Source: Parvularculaceae bacterium (lineage in GTDB: Bacteria; Pseudomonadota; Alphaproteobacteria; Caulobacterales; Parvularculaceae). From it: a stretch of 64,000 bases of DNA. Numbering within the stretch: position 1 is the stretch's first letter; each line of letters begins with the position of its first letter. The position numbers were made by a program, and so were the translations under genes. The notes under the pieces are model-generated. The model had not been told where the DNA came from and ran no database searches. It saw only the letters and a list, made by a program, of their open reading frames with translations. The stretch covers positions 37,790 through 101,789 of the forward strand of contig JANQMJ010000006.1 of assembly GCA_028280115.1 (NCBI GenBank). Reading direction: 5' to 3'. Below, in pieces: positions 25,325-31,807 of the stretch.

Positions 25325-26014
25325 TTGACAGACGTAAATCCTGATCCTGCCGCCAATCTTCGCGCAATCCGCGAAGAACTCAACGCCATGCTTGAGGAAG
25401 CGGGCCGCGCGCCAGACGCTGCGGTCGTGACGGCCGTTTCCAAGACCCATGGCGCAGAACGCATCCGGCCGCTGCTTGAGGCCGGCCATCGCATCTTCGG
25501 CGAAAATCGCGTGCAGGAAGCCGCGGCGAAATGGCCGGCGCTGAAAGCCGACTATCCCGATATCGAACTCCATCTTGTCGGCCCGCTGCAGTCGAACAAG
25601 GCGAAAGAGGCCGTGGCGCTATTCGATGTTATTGAAACGGTCGACCGTCCTAAAATCGCCCGCGCCCTTGCCGCTGAAATGGACCGGCAGGAAAGAACGC
25701 CCCGCCTTTTCATCCAGGTCAATACCGGCGAGGAAGACCAAAAAGCCGGCATTGCGCCTGATGAGGCCGATGCCTTCATCGCTCAGTGCCGGGAGGAATT
25801 CGGCCTGGTTATAGAAGGGCTGATGTGCATTCCGCCGATGGGCGACGATCCCGCGCCGCACTTCGCGCTGTTGGCGAAAATCGCCGCCCGCAATCGTCTG
25901 ACGGCGCTGAGCATGGGCATGAGCGGCGATTACGCCGTCGCGGTACGGCTTGGCGCCACCCATGTGCGGATCGGAACGGCGATCTTCGGCGAACGGGCGC
26001 AGGCGGGCGCTTAA
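25325..26014 (+). CDS. yggS: YggS-family pyridoxal-phosphate homeostasis protein
   Basis: A fold-III PLP-binding protein that buffers PLP and affects amino-acid metabolism. The motifs are VVTAVSKTHGAERIRPLLEAGH (PLP lysine in the AVSKT motif), GENRVQEA, HLVGPLQSNK, VIETVDR and LSMGMSGDYAVAVRLGATHVRIGTAIFG. From the TTG at 25325 it has 229 residues, the normal length. A TTG at 25295 is an alternative that would overlap the divergent thiE-like gene. No strong ribosome site precedes either. Confidence 0.92.
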   Translation: MTDVNPDPAANLRAIREELNAMLEEAGRAPDAAVVTAVSKTHGAERIRPLLEAGHRIFGENRVQEAAAKWPALKADYPDIELHLVGPLQSNKAKEAVALFDVIETVDRPKIARALAAEMDRQERTPRLFIQVNTGEEDQKAGIAPDEADAFIAQCREEFGLVIEGLMCIPPMGDDPAPHFALLAKIAARNRLTALSMGMSGDYAVAVRLGATHVRIGTAIFGERAQAGA

Positions 26015-26203
26015 TGAAGGATTGTTTATGTTTTTGGCGTTCAAGAGTAAGCTAGCGTTCGGACGCGAGCGGCCGCTGTCTTTGCCGACGGCGTTTGCAG
26101 GCGAGATCACAAAGCGCTGGCGCGGTTGTGAATTCCTTGTGAAGACGGTTCAACGCTAAGAGAGCGCCCCACTACGGCCTAAAGCGGGCGATGGATTGAA
26201 AAG

Positions 26204-26893
26204 ATGACGCGGGCGAAAAAAATACTGCTTGTCGACGACGAAGAGCTTTTAACGGAAACCTTGATCGATCAGTTCAGGGCGCATGACGAATTCGACGTGG
26301 AGCCTATCGACACGGCCAACGACGCCATCGCGCGGGTCAAGGAAGAAGCCCATATCGACCTGATGATCCTCGATGTGGGCCTGCCCGACATGGACGGCCG
26401 CGAGGCCTGCCGCATTATGCGCAAGAACGGCTTCAAGTCCCCGATCATCATGCTCACCGGCGCCGATTCCGACGCCGACACGATTTTGGGGCTGGAGGCC
26501 GGGGCCAATGACTATGTGGCCAAGCCCTTTAAATTCGGCGTGCTGCTGGCGCGCGTGCGCGCCCATCTGCGAAGCCACGAACAAAGCGAGGACGCCGTCT
26601 TCAAGGTCGGGCCCTATGAATTCCGGCCCGCGGTCAAAATGCTGGTGACGCCGGAAGACAAAAAGATCCGGCTGACCGAAAAAGAAACCTCCATTTTGAA
26701 GTTTCTTTATCGCGCCGGCGGCAAGCCGGTGACGCGAGATGTCCTGCTCGATGAGGTCTGGGGGTATAATTCAGGCGTGACGACCCATACGCTCGAAACC
26801 CATGTTTACCGGCTGCGTCAGAAGATCGAGCCGGACCCTTCCAATGCGGCGATCTTGTTGACCGAAAGCGGCGGCTATCGGCTTGCCCTGTGA
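26204..26893 (+). CDS. cenR: OmpR-family response regulator, CenR-type
   Basis: A 229-residue two-domain regulator. The receiver has the acidic pair DDEE (residues 11-14) and phosphoacceptor Asp57 in LMILDVGLPDMDG, plus the conserved Thr and Lys (MLTGADSD, VAKPF). The winged helix ends KIRLTEKETSILKFLYRAGG...VWGYNSGVTTHTLETHVYRLRQKIEPD. The pattern and origin-proximal position match CenR, the essential Caulobacter cell-envelope regulator. The partner kinase (CenK) is not in the window. arsC starts 13 bp after it. Confidence 0.82.
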   Translation: MTRAKKILLVDDEELLTETLIDQFRAHDEFDVEPIDTANDAIARVKEEAHIDLMILDVGLPDMDGREACRIMRKNGFKSPIIMLTGADSDADTILGLEAGANDYVAKPFKFGVLLARVRAHLRSHEQSEDAVFKVGPYEFRPAVKMLVTPEDKKIRLTEKETSILKFLYRAGGKPVTRDVLLDEVWGYNSGVTTHTLETHVYRLRQKIEPDPSNAAILLTESGGYRLAL

Positions 26894-26906
26894 GGGGCCG
26901 GAACGG

Positions 26907-27254
26907 ATGACGGTCACGATTTATCACAATCCGCGTTGTTCGAAGTCGCGCCAGACATTGGGGCTGCTCGAAGAGCGCGGCGTTATGCCGACGATTGTTT
27001 TCTATCTCGAACAGCCGCCAAGCGCGAGCGACCTCAAGAGCATCCTTGCCAAGCTCGGCAAACGCCCCCGCGACATCATGCGGATCAAGGAACAGCCCTA
27101 CAAGGACTTGGCGCTCGGCGATCCGGATACATCCGATGACGACCTGATCGCGGCGATGATCGCCCATCCGATCCTGATTGAACGGCCGATTGTCGTTTCG
27201 GGCGATAAAGCCGCGCTCGGCCGCCCGCCCGAAGCCGTGCTCGAGATTTTATAG
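26907..27254 (+). CDS. arsC: ArsC-family reductase (arsenate-reductase-like/YffB-type)
   Basis: The 115-residue product opens MTVTIYHNPRCSKSRQTLGLLEERG with the single redox Cys in the NPRCSKSR loop, and ends with IERPIVVSGDKAALGRPPEAVLEIL. These are the hallmarks of the glutathione/glutaredoxin-coupled ArsC family. True arsenate reductase and the related stress protein Spx/YffB share this pattern, so the substrate is not certain. ATG at 26907 is chosen over a start in the regulator's tail. It is probably co-transcribed with cenR. Confidence 0.85.
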   Translation: MTVTIYHNPRCSKSRQTLGLLEERGVMPTIVFYLEQPPSASDLKSILAKLGKRPRDIMRIKEQPYKDLALGDPDTSDDDLIAAMIAHPILIERPIVVSGDKAALGRPPEAVLEIL

Positions 27255-27272
27255 CGGCTTTGCAACAATCGG

Positions 27273-28196
27273 TCAGTCGGCCAACAGCGTTTCCAATCGT
27301 TCCCGTTCGGCAAGCAGCGCGCTGCGCCCCGCCTCGATGAAGTCATCGGCGCGGTCGAACGCCGTCGGCAGGGCGTCGCGCATATCCGGCCGCAACAAAA
27401 TGTTCGGCTGATCGATTTGCGCGCGTGCCCGGGCAAGATGCATTTGATGAATGTCGGCGGCCGCAAATGCGGTTTCGAACAGATGCGGCGACGCGTCGGC
27501 GCGCGCCTTGGCGAGTTCGAACTGGCGGCGGATGGCCGCCTGGGTGTCTTCGATCAGCCGCTCGACAGCGCCGGCGACGCCCGGCCTGGCCGGCGAAGAG
27601 TCAATAACCGCCGGAACACTCGCGGGCGGGGCGTCGAAACGATCAAGCACGCGCGGTACGGCGTTGAGATCGACCGATAAAACGACATCGGCGCCCAGCG
27701 CGCGCGCCAGCGATGTGGGCGCCGGGTTGGCCAGCGCGCCGTCCACAAGCCAGCGACCTTGGTGCCGGACGGCGTGGAAAACGACCGGAATAGCGCTGGA
27801 CGCGCGCACGGCGTCAATCACCGAACCGGTCGTGATGGGGACTTCTTCGCCAGTGGCGAGGTCGGCGGCGACCGTTCCGAATTTGATGCTTAGGTCTTCG
27901 ATGTTTTTGTCATATTCGCGGAACGCTTCGAACGCGGGCGCAACGTCGATCAGACCGCCGCGCCGCACTTTCAGGGTGAATCGTTCCAGCGCGGAAAGCG
28001 GCTTGAGCTCTTGCGCCCACATCTCAAACGCATCAAGCGCGCCGATAAGATGGGCCCCGCCGACCAGCGCGCCGACCGAACAACCGGCGATAATATCCGG
28101 CTTAACGCCGATCTCCTCAAGGCCTTTGAGAACGCCCACATGCGCCCAGCCCCGCGCCGCGCCCGATCCCAGCACCAGTCCGAATGTCTTGGTCAA
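27273..28196 (-). CDS. Patatin-like phospholipase / NTE-family esterase
   Basis: The product has the glycine-rich loop GLVLGSGAARGWAHVGVL, the nucleophile elbow GCSVGA (Ser in GxSxG), and the catalytic Asp in DGALANPAPTSLA. These define the patatin Ser-Asp dyad acyl hydrolases (RssA-like). A TTG at 28196 with GGAGAAA upstream gives 307 residues; a longer frame begins at 28250. It is convergent with arsC and divergent from flgB. The physiological substrate is unknown; family members hydrolyse phospholipids or lysophospholipids at the membrane. Confidence 0.85.
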   Translation of the reverse strand: MTKTFGLVLGSGAARGWAHVGVLKGLEEIGVKPDIIAGCSVGALVGGAHLIGALDAFEMWAQELKPLSALERFTLKVRRGGLIDVAPAFEAFREYDKNIEDLSIKFGTVAADLATGEEVPITTGSVIDAVRASSAIPVVFHAVRHQGRWLVDGALANPAPTSLARALGADVVLSVDLNAVPRVLDRFDAPPASVPAVIDSSPARPGVAGAVERLIEDTQAAIRRQFELAKARADASPHLFETAFAAADIHQMHLARARAQIDQPNILLRPDMRDALPTAFDRADDFIEAGRSALLAERERLETLLAD

Positions 28197-28253
28197 CGAT
28201 TTCTCCGCGTAAGGAATTGTTAAGCATTGTGCAGCGCCGCGGACGCCCACCCG

Positions 28254-28272
28254 TCAACGCGCGCTTAACCAT
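28254..28272 (+). promoter_or_regulatory. CtrA site upstream of flgB (TCAA-N7-TTAACCAT)
   Basis: TCAA-CGCGCGC-TTAACCAT ends 34 bp before flgB. TTAACCAT is the known CtrA half-site; the upstream TCAA is one base from TTAA. It fits class II flagellar genes, which CtrA activates. Confidence 0.7.
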
Positions 28273-28306
28273 AAAGCGCCAATCTGCGGTCTTGAAAGGG
28301 CGTGAT

Positions 28307-28711
28307 ATGGACTTGACGAAGATTCCATTGCTGTCCGGGCTGGCCGCGCGGCTTGATTTTCTCGCCTCGCGCACGTCGGTGATCGCTGAAAATATCGCCA
28401 ATGCAGATACCCCCGGCTATGTTGCTAAGGACTTGAAAACGCGTAACTTTCAAGCGATGGCGCAATCCGCCGCGCAGCCGCAGCCCATGCGGGTGAGCGA
28501 TCCGCGCCATGTCGCCGCTGCTCCAGGTGCGCAGGCCCGGTCCTTTACGGTCGAGCGCGCGCCTGACGGCGAAGCCTCGTTGACCGGCAATCAAGTCTCG
28601 CTCGAAACCCAGGCGATGAAGCTTTCCGAAACGCGGCAGGAATACGCTCTCGCTGCCAGCCTGTACCGCAAGGGCCTGGCGATGCTGCGCCTCGCCGCCC
28701 GGGGACAATAG
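28307..28711 (+). CDS. flgB: Flagellar basal-body rod protein FlgB
   Basis: FlgB is a proximal-rod subunit in the periplasmic basal body. The 134-residue product shows the rod/hook family N-terminus (SRTSVIAENIANADTPGYVAKDLKTRNF) and the C-terminal MKLSETRQEYALAASLYRKGL. GAAAGG precedes the ATG at 28307; a longer frame is possible but only adds non-family residues. It leads flgB-flgC-fliE with short spacings, preceded by a CtrA-type site. Confidence 0.95.
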   Translation: MDLTKIPLLSGLAARLDFLASRTSVIAENIANADTPGYVAKDLKTRNFQAMAQSAAQPQPMRVSDPRHVAAAPGAQARSFTVERAPDGEASLTGNQVSLETQAMKLSETRQEYALAASLYRKGLAMLRLAARGQ

Positions 28712-28721
28712 GACATAGAAG

Positions 28722-29132
28722 ATGGACGATATCAGCACCGCCATGCAGATTTCCGCCGCCGGCATGCGCGCTCAGTCGGCCCGCTTGCGCGTCGTCGCGG
28801 AAAATCTCGCCAACGCCAATTCCACTTCCGAAACGCCCGGTCTTGATCCTTACCGCCGACAGATCCCGGTGTTTTCCTCCTATGTGGACCGCGCGCTCGG
28901 CGCTGACCTTGTCGAGGTTTCGCGCGTGACGCTCGACCCGTCCGAATTCACTTTGCGGTTCGAACCGAGCCATCCGGCGGCGAACGAAGAAGGCTATGTC
29001 ATGCTGCCCAACGTCAATCCGATGGTGGAGATGATGGATCTGCGCGAAGCGCAGCGCAGCTATGAGGCCAATCTCGGCGCGCTCGACACCATGCGCTCAA
29101 TGGCCGCTTCCACCTTGAGGATCCTGGAGTAA
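28722..29132 (+). CDS. flgC: Flagellar basal-body rod protein FlgC
   Basis: A proximal-rod subunit. The 136-residue product opens DISTAMQISAAGMRAQSARLRVVAENLANANS, the rod signature, and ends NVNPMVEMMDLREAQRSYEANLGALDTMRSMAASTLRIL, the conserved C-terminal helix. It starts 10 bp after flgB and ends 4 bp before fliE, so the three genes are one transcription unit. Confidence 0.96.
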   Translation: MDDISTAMQISAAGMRAQSARLRVVAENLANANSTSETPGLDPYRRQIPVFSSYVDRALGADLVEVSRVTLDPSEFTLRFEPSHPAANEEGYVMLPNVNPMVEMMDLREAQRSYEANLGALDTMRSMAASTLRILE

Positions 29133-29136
29133 CGCG

Positions 29137-29451
29137 ATGAGCATCGATTCTATTCGCGCCGCGCAGATTTACGCCGACATCGCCAAGGTCGGGGCGAATG
29201 CGCCGCATACGGAAAATGCCGCCGAAGCGGCCAAGCCGAATTTCGCCGAGATGGTCAAAACGGCGGTTTCCACAACCCAGGAAAGCCTTAAGGCCGGCGA
29301 AAGCGCGGCCGCCGCCGTCGCCGCGGGCGAGGCCGATCTCGTCGACGTCGTCACGGCGGTGAGCGCGGCGGAGGTTTCCCTGGAAGCGGCCATCGCGGTG
29401 CGCAACCGCGTCATCGAGGCCTATCAGCAAATCCTGCGCATGCCGATTTAA
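29137..29451 (+). CDS. fliE: Flagellar hook-basal body protein FliE
   Basis: FliE links the MS ring to the rod. The 104-residue product ends VVTAVSAAEVSLEAAIAVRNRVIEAYQQILRMPI, the family C-terminal helix pair, preceded by NFAEMVKTAVSTTQESLKAGE. It is the third gene of flgB-flgC-fliE and lies 4 bp after flgC. fliQ follows after a gap of about 85 bp containing a CtrA half-site. Confidence 0.94.
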   Translation: MSIDSIRAAQIYADIAKVGANAPHTENAAEAAKPNFAEMVKTAVSTTQESLKAGESAAAAVAAGEADLVDVVTAVSAAEVSLEAAIAVRNRVIEAYQQILRMPI

Positions 29452-29492
29452 GGCGCGGATTTACCCCCGCTTAACCCAATCCAAACCGCTCC

Positions 29493-29500
29493 TTAACCAT
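29493..29500 (+). promoter_or_regulatory. CtrA half-site upstream of fliQ (TTAACCAT)
   Basis: An exact TTAACCAT ends 36 bp before the fliQ ATG. It is the same octamer seen ahead of flgB, so the two flagellar transcription units probably share CtrA control. A further TTAA at 29471-29474 is not at the canonical spacing. Confidence 0.6.
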
Positions 29501-29535
29501 CACGGCGGCAATATTTGCCGGGCAGTCATGGTGAG

Positions 29536-29823
29536 ATGCCGATGGGCGCCGGCGCCGAAATTCTGGAGATTGCGCGCGAAGCGTTTTGGGTGACCTTGCT
29601 TGTCGCCGGCCCGCCCATGCTCGCGGGCCTTCTCGTCGGGCTCGTCATTGCGCTGTTGCAGGCGCTGACCCAGGTTCAGGAACTCACCCTCGTTTTCGTG
29701 CCGCGCATCATCGTGATGTTCATTGTCATTGCGATCTGCCTGCCCTTTATGGGCGGCGCGCTGGGGCGCTTCGCCACGGCGCTTTACGCGCGCATTGCGG
29801 CGGGCGGCCTCGGAGTGGGCTGA
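29536..29823 (+). CDS. fliQ: Flagellar export apparatus protein FliQ
   Basis: A two-helix inner-membrane component of the flagellar type III export gate. The 95-residue product has AREAFWVTLLVAGPPMLAGLLVGLVIALLQALTQVQELTLVFVPRI, the characteristic FliQ core. ATGs at 29536 and 29542 are both possible. Its TGA overlaps the fliR ATG (TGATG), so they are coupled. Preceded by a CtrA half-site. Confidence 0.94.
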   Translation: MPMGAGAEILEIAREAFWVTLLVAGPPMLAGLLVGLVIALLQALTQVQELTLVFVPRIIVMFIVIAICLPFMGGALGRFATALYARIAAGGLGVG

Positions 29824-30599
29824 TGGCCGTCTCCTTTTCTTTGGCGTCTTTGCCGATCGATGTGTTTCTGGTCTTCGCCGTTTTCTGTCGCGTCGGGGCG
29901 ATGTTCATGACCGCGCCGGCTTTTGGCGACTTCACCTTGTCGCCGCGCCTGCGGCTGGCTGCGGCCATCGCCGTGACAGCGGCGCTTGCGCCCGTGGCGG
30001 GGCAATTTTATCCGGCCTGGGCGCGCGAGGGCGGACTTTCCGTCATGAGCGCGGTCATTATCGGGGAGCTTTTAATCGGCGGGTTTTTAGGCCTTGCCGC
30101 CCGGACGTTTTTCGCCGCGCTCAACGTCGCCGGACAGACCATCGCCTATCAGATGGGCCTGTCGTTGTCGCAGATCTTCGATCCCAGCCAGGAGCTTCAG
30201 GGCGCCATTGTCGGCGGTTTTCTCGCCGTGCTTGGCACGACCATGATCTTCGCGACCGATCTTCATCATATGCTGCTGACGGCGCTTAAAGATTCCTATT
30301 TGCTCATGGCGCCGGGCGCCTTGCCGCGTTTCGGCGACATGTCCTCGCTTATGGTCGAGACCTTGTCGGCGGCGTTCTCGCTCGGACTGCGCCTCGCCGC
30401 GCCGTTCATCTTGTTCGGTCTTGTCTTTTATATCGGCGCCGGCGTCTTGAACCGCCTGATGCCTCAGGCGCAAGTCTTCTTTATGCTGATGCCGGCCAGT
30501 CTGACGCTGGGCCTGATGCTCCTGATGCTGACGACCGGACTTGTCATGGTCTTGTTTCTTGAGCGCTTCGAAACGTTCCTGTCGCAGTTTCTCGCCTAA
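29823..30599 (+). CDS. fliR: Flagellar export apparatus protein FliR
   Basis: An integral membrane export-gate protein. The 258-residue product has about six hydrophobic segments with FCRVGAMFMTAPAFGDFTLSPRLRL, QMGLSLSQIFDP and a C-terminal FLERFETFLSQFLA, all typical of FliR. Start overlaps the fliQ stop. flhB follows 9 bp downstream. Confidence 0.95.
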   Translation: MAVSFSLASLPIDVFLVFAVFCRVGAMFMTAPAFGDFTLSPRLRLAAAIAVTAALAPVAGQFYPAWAREGGLSVMSAVIIGELLIGGFLGLAARTFFAALNVAGQTIAYQMGLSLSQIFDPSQELQGAIVGGFLAVLGTTMIFATDLHHMLLTALKDSYLLMAPGALPRFGDMSSLMVETLSAAFSLGLRLAAPFILFGLVFYIGAGVLNRLMPQAQVFFMLMPASLTLGLMLLMLTTGLVMVLFLERFETFLSQFLA

Positions 30600-30608
30600 G
30601 GACGCGTC

Positions 30609-31688
30609 ATGGCCGAACAGCAGGACCAGGCCCAGCGCACCGAGGAGCCGACCCCGAAACGGCTTGAGGAAGCCCGCCGCAAGGGCGACGCGCCGAAAAG
30701 CCAGGAACTTACCGCCGCGGTGATGCTCGCCGCCGGGGCGCTGTCCTTATGGCTGCTTGCGGGGCCGGCCTCGCGCGGGGTTTTGCAGGCCGGCGCGGTA
30801 TTTCTCGACCATCCCCATGAATTCCTCGCCGACGGCGCAGCGTTGCAGCGCCTCTTCGTCGGCATCGCTCTTGCGCTGGCGGGCGCGCTGGCGGGGGTCG
30901 CCGCGTTGGTCGCCGCGGCCGCGGTCCTCGCCAATATCGTTCAGGCGCGGCCGGTGTTTACGACCGAGCGCATGAAGCCGTCGCTGGGCAAGCTATCGCC
31001 GATCGCCGGCGCCAAACGGATTTTCGGCCCGTCGGGTCTTTTCAATTTCGCCAAGGGCGTCGGCAAGATTATCATTGTCGGCGCGGTGCTGGCGTTCGCC
31101 CTGTGGCCCGACCGCGAACTCCTGGCGACGTCGCTATATGCCGACAGCGCTGCGCTGCTCGACATCGTTCAGGCGCTGTCTCTCAAGCTTATCGGGCTGA
31201 CGGTGTTCGCCATGATCGTCATCGCCGGGCTTGATGTCGCCTATCAGCGTTACGCCTGGAAAAAGCGCCTGCGCATGACCAGGGAGGAAGTGCGCCGCGA
31301 ACTCAAAGAGACCGAAGGCGACCCGCAGATCAAAGGCCGCCTGCGCCAGTTGCGCGAAACGCGCATGCGCAAACGCATGATCGCAGCGGTCAAGGATGCG
31401 ACGGTGCTGATCATGAACCCGACCCACTATGCGGTCGCGCTCGATTATGAAATGGACTCGTCCGCCGCGCCCCTTTGCGTCGCCAAAGGCGTCGACGATC
31501 TGGCGCTGCGCATGCGGGCGGTTGCGGAGGAAAACGACGTGCCCGTGGTTGACAACCCGCCGCTCGCCCGCGCGCTTTACGCCGCTGTCGACGTCGACGA
31601 GGAGATCCCCCTCGAACATTACGAAGCGGTAGCCAAAGTGATCGGGTTCATCATGCGCCAGGCGAAATCCGCCCCGCCGCTGCATTAA
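30609..31688 (+). CDS. flhB: Flagellar export switch protein FlhB
   Basis: FlhB switches export specificity by autocleavage. The 359-residue protein opens with the cytosolic EEPTPKRLEEARRKGDAPKSQEL, has four membrane helices, then the cytosolic domain with MNPTHYAVAL; the self-cleavage motif Asn-Pro-Thr-His (NPTH) is intact. Length is normal. It ends the fliQ-fliR-flhB operon; cckA starts 119 bp further. Confidence 0.96.
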   Translation: MAEQQDQAQRTEEPTPKRLEEARRKGDAPKSQELTAAVMLAAGALSLWLLAGPASRGVLQAGAVFLDHPHEFLADGAALQRLFVGIALALAGALAGVAALVAAAAVLANIVQARPVFTTERMKPSLGKLSPIAGAKRIFGPSGLFNFAKGVGKIIIVGAVLAFALWPDRELLATSLYADSAALLDIVQALSLKLIGLTVFAMIVIAGLDVAYQRYAWKKRLRMTREEVRRELKETEGDPQIKGRLRQLRETRMRKRMIAAVKDATVLIMNPTHYAVALDYEMDSSAAPLCVAKGVDDLALRMRAVAEENDVPVVDNPPLARALYAAVDVDEEIPLEHYEAVAKVIGFIMRQAKSAPPLH

Positions 31689-31807
31689 CCAGGTTTCTAC
31701 GAGTGGAAAACCAGTGCTGCCGCACCGCCCGGCGGCGGTAGTTTCATGGCGCGAAGACCGCCATAATATCCGCCGCGAATCACTTAAGCGTCGGAGAACC
31801 AAGCGTC

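Noticed and set aside
26028..26159. 43-codon frame between yggS and cenR
   Set aside because: No ribosome site, no domain or hydrophobic pattern, and no operon overlap; probably chance.
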